From an uncultured Nonlabens sp. (lineage in GTDB: Bacteria; Bacteroidota; Bacteroidia; Flavobacteriales; Flavobacteriaceae), in the NCBI RefSeq assembly GCF_947495285.1, contig NZ_CANLXZ010000016.1:1-64000 (forward strand): a stretch of DNA of 64,000 bases. Direction: 5' to 3'. Under the pieces are notes generated by a model. It saw only the letters and a program-made list of their open reading frames with translations. It did no database searches and had not been told where the DNA came from. Shown piece after piece: positions 18,101 to 25,442 of this stretch. The translations under genes were made by a program, and so were the position numbers. Every line of letters starts with the position of its first letter. The stretch's first letter is position 1.

Positions 18101-18156
18101 TTTTTGGTTGGTTAGTAAAAGTCAATGTTTAGAAATAAGCATCGACTTTTTATTTT
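18101..18156 (+). ncRNA. Repeated 17-nt motif plus terminator hairpin (copy 2)
   Basis: The identical TTTTTGGTTGGTTAGTA (18101-18117) is followed by an 11-bp stem with one mismatch (AAAAGTCAATG / CATCGACTTTT) and a T-rich run, a good terminator. It lies 62 nt before the DUF2807 gene, so it may end a small RNA or attenuate that gene. Confidence 0.45.
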
Positions 18157-18217
18157 TTATCTATCATGGACTGTAACATTACTTAATAAATAAAGTCTTT
18201 AAAAAAATACTCTTATC

Positions 18218-18898
18218 ATGAATCGATTATTATTTACAGTAACAATACTCTTTTGTGTCTTTTCTATAGCACAAAACCCAAGTGAAAATACCATATCAGA
18301 TTTTGATACCATTAAAGTTTTTGATCTAATAACGGTTAATTTAGTAAAATCATCAGAAAATAAGATCGTCATTTCTGGAGAAGACGTGGATGACGTGGAG
18401 TACATTGAAAAGAACGGATTATTAAAAGTCCGTATGCGCCCAGAGAAGGCTTTTGATGGTTCAAAAACCTTTGTACATGTTTACTACAAAGAATTATATT
18501 TAATCGACGCAAATGAAGGTTCTAGAGTTTTTTCTAATGAATTAATAGAACTGGACAGGCTACAAATAAAAGTACAAGAAGGTGCCATGGTAACAGCAGG
18601 GTTAATTGTTAAGAATCTTGATGTAAAAGCTGTTACTGGCGGCATAGTGAGATTAAGTGGTCAGGTTGAAGATCAAATTCTAGTGGTGAACACTGGCGGA
18701 ATAGTGGAAAATGCTCAACTTAAATCTGATTATTCTAAAGTAAAGCTACAAGCTGGTGGTGATGTAGAGATCTTTGCTACCCAATTTGTTGATATAAATA
18801 TAAGAGCTGGTGGTGATGTTGTGGTTTATGGTAATCCTAAAGATGTGAAGGAAAAAACTCTATTCGGTGGTAGTATTATGATCCTTGATAAGTACTAA
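18218..18898 (+). CDS. DUF2807 (GIN domain) secreted protein
   Basis: A 226-residue protein with an N-terminal signal peptide (MNRLLFTVTILFCVFSIAQ). A DUF2807/GIN beta-solenoid-like domain follows (FDTIKVFDLITVNLVKSSENKIVISGEDVDDVEY...), with the repeating short strands and Gly-rich turns (TGGIVRLSGQ, TGGIVENAQL, AGGDVEIFA, AGGDVVVYGNP) typical of the family. It is probably exported to the periplasm or cell surface; the role is unknown. It follows the hairpin at 18118-18156. Confidence 0.85.
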   Translation: MNRLLFTVTILFCVFSIAQNPSENTISDFDTIKVFDLITVNLVKSSENKIVISGEDVDDVEYIEKNGLLKVRMRPEKAFDGSKTFVHVYYKELYLIDANEGSRVFSNELIELDRLQIKVQEGAMVTAGLIVKNLDVKAVTGGIVRLSGQVEDQILVVNTGGIVENAQLKSDYSKVKLQAGGDVEIFATQFVDINIRAGGDVVVYGNPKDVKEKTLFGGSIMILDKY

Positions 18899-18972
18899 AT
18901 ATTATTTATGTTAAGTGCTCCAATCACCTTAATACACTATTAGATCTATAAAATAACATTTCTAATTCTATA

Positions 18973-19003
18973 TTTGATATCCCTATGTGTTTTCCTACCT
19001 TTG
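18973..19003 (+). promoter_or_regulatory. Full Bacteroidetes-type promoter for the LysE-family gene
   Basis: TTTG (18973-18976), exactly 19 nt, then TACCTTTG (18996-19003), an exact fit to TTTG-N19-TAnnTTTG. The start codon is 19 nt further. Confidence 0.7.
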
Positions 19004-19022
19004 AGGTTCAACACAATTCTGA

Positions 19023-19778
19023 ATGCTTGACGATATTTTAAAGGCCATTCCACTAGGCCTTGTTATGGCTTTTCTCATAGGACCTGTTTTTTTTGCTCTA
19101 CTTGAAACTAGTGCTTTAAAAGGATTTAGGGCGGCTATCGCCCTAGATGCAGGTGTTCTCATAGCAGATATTATTTTTCTACTAGCGGCATATTTTATGA
19201 CTTCTAGTATTCTTGAAAAATTAAAAGATGACCCAGGACTATTCATTTTTGGTGGTAGTATTCTCTGCATTTATGGTATTGTTTCTTTTATTAAGACCGA
19301 TAAATCTTACTTAAAAGAAGTAAATACTAAGGTACTCATGGTTCAAAAGAAAAATTATATTACTTTATTTATAAAAGGTTTCTTACTTAATTTTATAAAC
19401 ATTGGGGTACTAGGTTTTTGGTTAGGATTGATAGTTGTTTTTAGTCCGCAATTAGATAATGATGGAGAACGTATTACTATTTTCTTCTCTACTGTTTTAC
19501 TTACTTATTTTATAATTGATATAGGTAAAATTATACTAGCCAAAAGTTTGAATCGGTATTTAACACCTTCTAGAATTTTTTGGTTAAAACGTCTTATTGC
19601 GGTAATTATGTTTATAAGTGGAGCAGTTTTAATTTTTAAAGGTGTTTTCCCTAGCGCAACAGAAAATATTGAAAATCAATTTCAAATCTTGCCTGAACAA
19701 GTGGAACCTATAGATCTAGATATAGAAGTTATGGAAGAGTTTAAGGAAAAGGAAAAGTCGGTTATGGATACTGAATAA
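19023..19778 (+). CDS. LysE/RhtB-family exporter
   Basis: A 251-residue inner-membrane transporter with about six hydrophobic segments. The LysE-family N-terminal signature is visible: PLGLVMAFLIGPVFFALLETSALKGFRAAIALDAGVLIADI. An extended acidic, soluble tail (after about residue 215, QILPEQVEPIDLDIEVMEEFKEKEK) is longer than usual. It probably exports an amino acid or similar small solute; the substrate is unknown. It has its own consensus promoter. Confidence 0.88.
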   Translation: MLDDILKAIPLGLVMAFLIGPVFFALLETSALKGFRAAIALDAGVLIADIIFLLAAYFMTSSILEKLKDDPGLFIFGGSILCIYGIVSFIKTDKSYLKEVNTKVLMVQKKNYITLFIKGFLLNFINIGVLGFWLGLIVVFSPQLDNDGERITIFFSTVLLTYFIIDIGKIILAKSLNRYLTPSRIFWLKRLIAVIMFISGAVLIFKGVFPSATENIENQFQILPEQVEPIDLDIEVMEEFKEKEKSVMDTE

Positions 19779-19780
19779 GA

Positions 19781-19789
19781 TTATCCACA
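19781..19789. other. Isolated perfect DnaA-box sequence
   Basis: TTATCCACA immediately downstream of the LysE-family gene. It is a single site with no cluster, so probably a chance or regulatory titration site, not an origin. Confidence 0.4.
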
Positions 19790-19802
19790 ACCTTAAAAAC
19801 TT

Positions 19803-19834
19803 AAAAATCCCCAATCAGTTAAGATTGAGGATTT
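19803..19834 (-). terminator. Terminator downstream of tRNA-Cys
   Basis: On the minus strand, AAATCCTCAATC pairs with GATTGGGGATTT (one mismatch), followed by a short T-run. It directly follows the tRNA 3' end. Confidence 0.7.
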
Positions 19835-19837
19835 AAG

Positions 19838-19908
19838 AGGTACCAAGCGGATTCGAACCGCTGTACTAGGTTTTGCAGACCCATGCCTAGCCGCTCGGCC
19901 ATGGTACC
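19838..19908 (-). tRNA. tRNA-Cys (GCA)
   Basis: A 71-nt cloverleaf on the minus strand. The acceptor stem is GGTACCA with TGGTACC and discriminator U, as expected for tRNA-Cys. The D arm includes GCCGAGCGGCTAGGC; the anticodon loop is CTGCAAA with anticodon GCA; the T arm has GGTTCGAATCC. CCA is not encoded. Confidence 0.96.
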
Positions 19909-19982
19909 ATAATGGATGACAAAAATAACAATAATTTTCTCTATTCCTACTTTATTAAATTTAAATTGATAAAATTGAAAAG

Positions 19983-20342
19983 TTATTTTCTCTCTTCACT
20001 CATTATAATTACTACACTTTGCACATCACCACCTATAGGAGGATTGATCTTAGCTACCTTAACTTCAGCATTTTGAACTAGAGATTCTTCTTTAAATATA
20101 CGTGTTAGAATGCGCTGTGCCACATGTTCTAAAAGCGCCGACCTTATAGCCATTTCTTCTACTATTATTTTATTAAGAGATACGTAATCTACGGTATCTG
20201 CCAGTAAATCTGACTGTGCACTCTTAGAAAGGTTTGCTGTTATTTCTAAATCTACTCGATATTCACTACCTATTAAATCCTCTTCATGAAGGCAACCATG
20301 GTTGGTATATACTCTTACGTTTTCTAGTTGTATTTTATGCAT
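19983..20342 (-). CDS. folB: Dihydroneopterin aldolase
   Basis: A 119-residue FolB that splits dihydroneopterin to 6-hydroxymethyl-dihydropterin in folate synthesis. The start MHKIQLENVRVYTNHGCLHEEDLIGSEYRVDLEI contains the conserved catalytic-site Glu region, and AKINPPIGGDVQSV corresponds to the usual K-x-N/P-P motif with the catalytic Lys. It is divergent from glnS with only 71 bp between start codons. Its -7 box ends 4 nt before the ATG, so it may be leaderless. Confidence 0.92.
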   Translation of the reverse strand: MHKIQLENVRVYTNHGCLHEEDLIGSEYRVDLEITANLSKSAQSDLLADTVDYVSLNKIIVEEMAIRSALLEHVAQRILTRIFKEESLVQNAEVKVAKINPPIGGDVQSVVIIMSEERK

Positions 20343-20346
20343 AGAA

Positions 20347-20354
20347 CAAAGATA
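20347..20354 (-). promoter_or_regulatory. -7 promoter box for folB
   Basis: TATCTTTG on the minus strand, only 4 nt before the folB ATG, which suggests a leaderless or nearly leaderless transcript. Confidence 0.45.
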
Positions 20355-20385
20355 GGCCGTACAGTGTTAGGAGTAAAATAAACTG

Positions 20386-20393
20386 TAAATTTG
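20386..20393 (+). promoter_or_regulatory. -7 promoter box for glnS
   Basis: TAAATTTG, 20 nt before the glnS ATG. Confidence 0.45.
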
Positions 20394-20413
20394 TCTTAGT
20401 AAAAGAGAACATC

Positions 20414-22093
20414 ATGAGTGAAGAGAAAAAGCCTAATAATTTTATAGAAGATATCATAGAAGACGATTTAAACAATGGTCTCTCTAAGGATAAATTACGT
20501 TTCCGTTTTCCACCAGAACCTAATGGTTATCTGCATATAGGTCACGCTAGTGCTATATGTTTAAACTTTGGGTTAGGAGAGAAGTTTAATAAACCAGTAA
20601 ATCTGCGTTTTGATGATACTAATCCTGCAAAGGAAGAAGCAAAGTACGTAGATGCTATAAAGAAAGATGTACAATGGTTGGGTTATAAATGGGATAACCT
20701 TTGCTTTGCATCAGATTATTTTCAAGAACTTTATGACTGGGCCATCCATCTTATTAAAGAAGGAAAAGCCTACGTAGACTCACAATCTAGTGAAGAAATG
20801 GCTGCTCAAAAAGGAACTCCTACAGAACCTGGAGTAGATGGACCTTATCGCGATAGATCGGTAGAAGAGAATTTGGCGCTTTTTGAAGGAATGAAGAATG
20901 GAGATTTTGGTGAAGGTGAACATATCCTACGTGCCAAAATCGATATGAAGTCCAATAACATGCTCATGCGTGATCCTATCATGTATCGTGTAGTAAATCG
21001 CGATCACCATAGAACCGGTGATACATGGAAAATCTATCCTATGTACGACTGGACACATGGAGAAAGTGATTATTTAGAACAAATTTCACATTCCTTTTGT
21101 ACACTAGAATTTAAACCTCATAGAGAGCTTTATGACTGGTTCTTAGATCAAATAGTAGATACGGATAAAGTACGCCCTAAACAACGTGAATTTGCACGTA
21201 GAAACATATCTCATACGGTTACAAGTAAACGTAAATTGCAAAAACTGGTAGAGCAAAATATAGTTACAGGCTGGGATGACCCACGCATGACTACTATTTC
21301 TGGTTTAAGACGTCGAGGTTACACCGCTGCATCTATTAAGAATTTTGCGGATTCTATTGGAATAGGTAAGCGCGATAATCTAGTAGATATGAATCATCTA
21401 GAATTTCACTTGCGAGATGATCTTAATAAAATTGCAGACCGTGTGATGTGTGTTCTTGATCCTATAAAACTCGTTATTACTAACTATCCAGAAGATCAGG
21501 TAGAAATCCTTCAGGCAGAAAATAGTCAGGAAGATGAGTCTAGAGGTTTTAGAAAGGTTCCTTTTTCTAGAGAGATCTATATAGAACGTGAAGATTATAG
21601 GGAAGAAGCAAATAAGAAATTTTTCCGTTTAAAGAACGGTAAAGAAGTACGTCTTAAAAATGCGTACATCATAAAAGGTGAAGGTTGTATCAAAGATGCA
21701 GACGGTAATATTACAGAGATTCATGCTACTTATGACCCAGATTCTAGGAGTGGTAGCGGGAGCGAAGCTAGTATGCGCAAGATAAAAGGAACATTACACT
21801 GGGTAAGTGCTGCACAAGCCCTACCTGTAGAGGTGAGACTGTATGACCGTTTATTTACGGTTCCATCTCCAGATACAGATAAAGAAAAGGATTTCATGGA
21901 ATTTGTTAACCCAGATTCCCTAGAGGTGATCACTGCTATGGCAGAGCCTGCAATGAAAAATCTTTCCATAGGACAAACAGTGCAGTTTCAACGTATGGGG
22001 TACTTTTGTGTAGATCCTGACACAACAGATGATAAATTGGTCTTTAATCGCACCGTTACCTTGCGTGATACTTGGGCTAAGGTAGATGCTTAG
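20414..22093 (+). CDS. glnS: Glutamine-tRNA ligase
   Basis: A 559-residue class I aminoacyl-tRNA synthetase of the GlnRS subfamily. The HIGH motif appears in FPPEPNGYLHIGHASA (about 33-48) and the KMSKS-like motif is VTSKRKL (near 271). YPMYDWTHGESDYLEQISHSFCTLEF and the GlnRS-type C-terminal anticodon-binding beta barrels complete the protein. Presence of GlnRS means Gln-tRNA is charged directly. Followed by the iterated palindrome and then a terminator. Confidence 0.97.
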   Translation: MSEEKKPNNFIEDIIEDDLNNGLSKDKLRFRFPPEPNGYLHIGHASAICLNFGLGEKFNKPVNLRFDDTNPAKEEAKYVDAIKKDVQWLGYKWDNLCFASDYFQELYDWAIHLIKEGKAYVDSQSSEEMAAQKGTPTEPGVDGPYRDRSVEENLALFEGMKNGDFGEGEHILRAKIDMKSNNMLMRDPIMYRVVNRDHHRTGDTWKIYPMYDWTHGESDYLEQISHSFCTLEFKPHRELYDWFLDQIVDTDKVRPKQREFARRNISHTVTSKRKLQKLVEQNIVTGWDDPRMTTISGLRRRGYTAASIKNFADSIGIGKRDNLVDMNHLEFHLRDDLNKIADRVMCVLDPIKLVITNYPEDQVEILQAENSQEDESRGFRKVPFSREIYIEREDYREEANKKFFRLKNGKEVRLKNAYIIKGEGCIKDADGNITEIHATYDPDSRSGSGSEASMRKIKGTLHWVSAAQALPVEVRLYDRLFTVPSPDTDKEKDFMEFVNPDSLEVITAMAEPAMKNLSIGQTVQFQRMGYFCVDPDTTDDKLVFNRTVTLRDTWAKVDA

Positions 22094-22113
22094 ATAGAGT
22101 AGGATAGAGGTTG

Positions 22114-22129
22114 CGCTTTCGCGAAAGCG
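22114..22129. repeat. Iterated palindrome, exact copy, intergenic
   Basis: CGCTTTCGCGAAAGCG, 20 nt after the glnS stop codon and before its terminator. Confidence 0.95.
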
Positions 22130-22172
22130 AGATTACCTTAAACCTAATCTGTAGTACATAGATAGAATAATT

Positions 22173-22200
22173 TAAAGCTCACTTAATCGTGGGCTTTTTT
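22173..22200 (+). terminator. Rho-independent terminator after glnS
   Basis: AAAGCTCAC pairs with GTGGGCTTT (one wobble or mismatch), followed by a T-run. Confidence 0.8.
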
Positions 22201-22327
22201 GATAAATCATATATAGTATTTACTATTTTAACTATTTTTAATATTTATTATCAACTTTTAGCATGGTTTTAATAGTAACTCATGTAAGCTTAACTCTGTA
22301 TTAACTACACTGAAATGCGTTTAGAAT

Positions 22328-22335
22328 TACCTTTG
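22328..22335 (+). promoter_or_regulatory. -7 promoter box for the YtxH operon
   Basis: TACCTTTG, 25 nt before the ATG at 22361; no clear -33 partner. Confidence 0.45.
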
Positions 22336-22360
22336 TTATTGAACAAAATAAAGAAATATC

Positions 22361-22771
22361 ATGTCTAAATCATCTAATACCTTAATCGCTTTAATAGCAG
22401 GTGCTGCAATAGGCGCTACTGCAGGAATGTTATATGCTCCAGATAGTGGAGAGAAAACTAGAAAAAAATTAAAAAAACAAGCTAAAAAGGCTCAAAAAGA
22501 TATAGATGCACAAGCCCGTAAGACTTATGCTCAAGTATCAGAAAAAGCATCTCAAATTTCTTCTACTGTAAACTCTAGAGCTACTGAGTTAAGAGGTACC
22601 GTAGGTGATAGAATTGAAACAGCTCTTTCTAGCGCAAGCTATAAAGCAGACGACGCTATTGTCGCTTTAGAGGAAAAACTAGAGCAATTACGTATGAAAA
22701 ATTCTCAGCTACAGAAACCTAATACTGTTAAAGAAGGTATCAAAACAGCATCTGCCAAGGTTAATATATAA
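22361..22771 (+). CDS. YtxH domain-containing protein
   Basis: A 136-residue protein with one glycine/alanine-rich membrane segment (LIALIAGAAIGATAGMLYAP, residues 8-27) and then DSGEKTRKKLKKQ, the YtxH signature, with a long basic helical tail. YtxH proteins are small envelope or general-stress-associated proteins of unknown mechanism. It is the first gene of a three-gene operon with a holin-superfamily-like membrane protein and a DUF6327-like protein. Confidence 0.85.
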   Translation: MSKSSNTLIALIAGAAIGATAGMLYAPDSGEKTRKKLKKQAKKAQKDIDAQARKTYAQVSEKASQISSTVNSRATELRGTVGDRIETALSSASYKADDAIVALEEKLEQLRMKNSQLQKPNTVKEGIKTASAKVNI

Positions 22772-22780
22772 ACGTAGGAT

Positions 22781-23167
22781 TTGGGAAAACATCTAATTGA
22801 CAATTTTAGAGAATTTACTACGGCGACTCAAGATTATATTGAAAGCTCTATTAGTTATCACAAACTAGATCTTTTTAAAAAGGTCATGAAGGGTTTAGTT
22901 TCTAGTAGTTACTATATTATTTTAGGTTTCTTCTTCCTTGTAGCGCTTATTTTTTTTAGTGTTGCTATGGCTATTTATCTAGGAAATGTTTTGGATAACA
23001 TTGCATTAGGATATCTTATAATAGGTGCGTTTTACATATTTTTAATGATCATTTTATCCTTATTTCTTAAAAAAACTCTTGAAAAAATATTGGTTAAAAA
23101 AGCTAGTACTCAATTTTTTAATGATAACGTGGATATTAAAATAAAACAACATGAGGGTTTACAATAA
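22781..23167 (+). CDS. Phage-holin-like (Holin superfamily III type) membrane protein
   Basis: A 128-residue protein with an amphipathic N-terminus and two strong membrane segments (YIILGFFFLVALIFFSVAMAIYLG and GYLIIGAFYIFLMIILSLFL). In flavobacteria this family sits between YtxH and a small coiled protein and is unrelated to phage lysis. The start is TTG at 22781: no ATG is available upstream in frame, and a TAGGAT stretch precedes it. It overlaps the next gene by 17 nt. Confidence 0.75.
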   Translation: MGKHLIDNFREFTTATQDYIESSISYHKLDLFKKVMKGLVSSSYYIILGFFFLVALIFFSVAMAIYLGNVLDNIALGYLIIGAFYIFLMIILSLFLKKTLEKILVKKASTQFFNDNVDIKIKQHEGLQ

Positions 23168-23369
23168 TTTTGATGAAATAGATCGTGATTTAAGGTATCT
23201 TAAATTGCAGCAGCAAATACATCAGGAGACTATGAAGTTAGAGTTAAATGAAGTTAAAGAGAGTTTTTCTGCTGTTTCTATTTTAACTAGTGCAATAAGC
23301 TCCATTGCAAAAAAAGCTGTGGTTTTAAAGGTTGTAAATAAGCTAGTCGGTCTCAAAGGAAAAAAATGA
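23151..23369 (+). CDS. DUF6327-like small protein
   Basis: A 72-residue protein: acidic helical N-terminus (YNNFDEIDRDLRYLKLQQQIHQE), then a weakly hydrophobic segment and a basic tail (KLVGLKGKK). It is the third gene of the YtxH operon, overlapping its neighbour by 17 nt. The family is found in the same place in relatives; function unknown. Confidence 0.7.
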   Translation: MRVYNNFDEIDRDLRYLKLQQQIHQETMKLELNEVKESFSAVSILTSAISSIAKKAVVLKVVNKLVGLKGKK

Positions 23370-23410
23370 TATTTTAATATCATAAATTGTTTTAAAAAGC
23401 ACATTTCAAA

Positions 23411-23441
23411 AAAAAACGCCATCAGTAATGATAGCGTTTTT
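23411..23441. terminator. Bidirectional terminator between the YtxH operon and the SPFH gene
   Basis: A 12-bp stem, AAAACGCCATCA with TGATAGCGTTTT (one mismatch), flanked by A-run and T-run, serving convergent transcripts. Confidence 0.85.
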
Positions 23442-23464
23442 GTGTTTATAAAAGTGTACGTAAA

Positions 23465-24472
23465 TTATTCTACCCATCCATCTTCTAGGCCATCATCATC
23501 ATAACCATTTTCTTTTTCTCTTTGGGATCTAGAAGACTGTTTTACCTTTTCTTCTTTATCAGCATTAGTTTTTTTCATTTGTTCACCTATTTGTGCACTT
23601 GCTGTAAAACTGGCAATCATGTTATTTAACATGTCACTACCAGCTTGTGGTGAATTAGGTAGTAAAATCAGATTAGACTGTGTTGCCTCACCTATAGACT
23701 GTAATGTATCATAGTGTTGTGTAACCACTATAAGGGCACTCGCTTCTTGAGAATTGATACCTACATTATTAAGTACATCTACACTTTCTTCTAATCCACG
23801 AGCAATTTCACGACGTTGGTCTGCGATACCTTGACCTTGTAAGCGCTTAGATTCTGCTTCAGCGCGTGCTTTAGCAACTATTTTGATACGGTCGGCCTCA
23901 GCTTCATACTCTGCAGCTGTTTTCTCACGCTCTGCAGCGTTAATTCTATTCATTGCTGCCTTTACCTGTATATCTGGATCTATGTCCGTTACAAGCGTTT
24001 TAATGATGTCATATCCATAATCCATCATCGCCTCATTTAATTCTCGTTTTACAGCGATAGCGATGTCATCTTTCTTCTCAAATACGTAATCTAGTTTCAT
24101 TTTAGGAACTTCGGCACGTACTACGTCAAATACATAAGCTGTGATCTGATCATGTGGATTTTGAAGTCTGTAGTAGGCATCATATACTTTTTCCCTTCTT
24201 ACCTGAAATTGTACTGATATTTTAAGACGTACAAATACATCATCTTTGGTTTTAGTCTCTACGATTACATCTAATTGTTGAATCTTCAGATTTATTCTTC
24301 CTGCGATCTTATCAATTATTGGTATCTTAAGTTGTAATCCTGACTGGCGCATACTGGTAAATTTACCAAATCGCTCTACTACCGCAGCAGTTTGCTGTTT
24401 TACGGTAAAAAAAGTACCCAATAGAACTACTACTGCTAGCAGACCTACAACGGCATAAATAATTAAATCCAT
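23465..24472 (-). CDS. SPFH/Band 7 (stomatin-like) membrane protein
   Basis: A 335-residue protein with one N-terminal membrane anchor (LIIYAVVGLLAVVVLLGTFF) and a Band 7/SPFH domain (about 25-200, QQTAAVVERFGKFTSMRQSGLQLKIP...). A charged Ala/Glu-rich coiled coil follows (AAEREKTAAEYEAEADRIKIVAKARAEAE split around residue 200), then a C-terminal segment with LIVVTQHYDTLQSIG. It resembles QmcA/stomatin scaffolds that organise membrane microdomains and proteases. No NfeD partner gene is adjacent. Confidence 0.9.
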   Translation of the reverse strand: MDLIIYAVVGLLAVVVLLGTFFTVKQQTAAVVERFGKFTSMRQSGLQLKIPIIDKIAGRINLKIQQLDVIVETKTKDDVFVRLKISVQFQVRREKVYDAYYRLQNPHDQITAYVFDVVRAEVPKMKLDYVFEKKDDIAIAVKRELNEAMMDYGYDIIKTLVTDIDPDIQVKAAMNRINAAEREKTAAEYEAEADRIKIVAKARAEAESKRLQGQGIADQRREIARGLEESVDVLNNVGINSQEASALIVVTQHYDTLQSIGEATQSNLILLPNSPQAGSDMLNNMIASFTASAQIGEQMKKTNADKEEKVKQSSRSQREKENGYDDDGLEDGWVE

Positions 24473-24590
24473 AATTTTTGTTTTTAATGGTTATTGTTAA
24501 TAAATGTATTAAAAGTAAACTACTTTATCGTTAAAGTGGCTGATAGGTTATATTTTAATAACTTTATTCTAGCTTACTATAGATTAGTGG

Positions 24591-24598
24591 TATGTTTG
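24591..24598 (+). promoter_or_regulatory. -7 promoter box for the beta-barrel-like protein gene
   Basis: TATGTTTG overlaps the first possible ATG (24592), which argues that translation begins at 24619 instead. Confidence 0.4.
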
Positions 24599-24618
24599 TG
24601 TGCTTTGTTACATTCCCT

Positions 24619-25368
24619 ATGAAAAACTCATTTTTAGTACTTCTCACTGTTCTAGCGATAAATAAGGCTTTAGCTCAGGATCATCTTATCAATTCATTTG
24701 TTGAGGATACCACAATTTTTACGGTTAATGACCCAGTAACTTTTGGAGAAACTCCTGTAGAAGATATAAGTATCAATGCCGCTGCAACTCTCAAATACAC
24801 CTATAATAATCGCATAGGTCTAGGTGTAGATGCCACTTTCTTTAATATTAATAGCGATGCTGTTAATGTGACACAAGGAACAGGTTGGTCTGCTTCTCTA
24901 GAAACACGAGGAGATTTTAGAGATGATTTTGATTTGATTTATTCCATCGGAATCTTTAATCATAATTTTTCTGTAAATGAAAACATTACTAACGATCAGA
25001 TAGATATGCGTGTAATAGGAGCAGAGGTTAAGTTTTTAATGGCGTGGAAAATAGCACAAAGTGACTTTTTTTCTATAGAAGCTGGACCTGCTTTACAGCT
25101 TAACGGTGAACTTAAAATAGATAAAGAAGAACGTTATGAAAATTCCTTCACCGGTGGTTTAAATCCTATAGTTTTAAAAGATTTTCAAGAGACTTCTCCT
25201 ATAAATATTAATGGTATTATAGGCTTTTCAGGTGGTGCTAGAAACTATAGAGTTACTGCTCATTATCATTATTCTTTTATAGATTCACTTGCTGGTACTA
25301 ACCTCGCTGGTGATAATATAGACGGTAATTTCAGTTTTATAAGTGTAGGAGCTAGACTATATTTCTAG
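24619..25368 (+). CDS. Putative outer-membrane beta-barrel protein
   Basis: A 249-residue exported protein. I start it at ATG 24619, giving a clean signal peptide (MKNSFLVLLTVLAINKALAQ); the upstream ATG at 24592 lies within a -7 box. The mature part shows alternating short strands (ATLKYTYNNRIGLGVDATFF, FISVGARLYF) and ends with aromatic Phe, as outer-membrane barrels do. I do not recognise a named family. It is convergent with gltX and shares a strong bidirectional terminator with it. Confidence 0.65.
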   Translation: MKNSFLVLLTVLAINKALAQDHLINSFVEDTTIFTVNDPVTFGETPVEDISINAAATLKYTYNNRIGLGVDATFFNINSDAVNVTQGTGWSASLETRGDFRDDFDLIYSIGIFNHNFSVNENITNDQIDMRVIGAEVKFLMAWKIAQSDFFSIEAGPALQLNGELKIDKEERYENSFTGGLNPIVLKDFQETSPININGIIGFSGGARNYRVTAHYHYSFIDSLAGTNLAGDNIDGNFSFISVGARLYF

Positions 25369-25379
25369 ACGACTCTCTC

Positions 25380-25432
25380 CTCAAATAAAAAAAGCCTGGT
25401 AAAAATATATTACCAGGCTTTTTTTATTTGAG
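25380..25432. terminator. Strong bidirectional terminator
   Basis: A perfect inverted repeat with 23-bp arms (25380-25402 and 25410-25432), core GCCTGGTAA/TTACCAGGC, and A/T runs within the arms so it works on both strands. Confidence 0.95.
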
Positions 25433-25442
25433 AAATTGAATA

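Larger units (their letters stand above)
17259..18217. other. AT-rich 0.95 kb stretch with two hairpins
   Basis: No gene is supported. The final third holds two hairpins, each directly preceded by the same 17-nt motif (described separately). The rest is AT-rich sequence with no pattern I recognise. Confidence 0.5.

Noticed and set aside
19781-19789. Single perfect DnaA box after the LysE-family gene as an origin
   Set aside because: It stands alone without clustered boxes, AT-rich tract or gene-orientation switch.
22781-23167. Prophage signal from a holin-like protein
   Set aside because: No lysin, structural or integrase genes are nearby; this family is a normal envelope component beside YtxH in flavobacteria.
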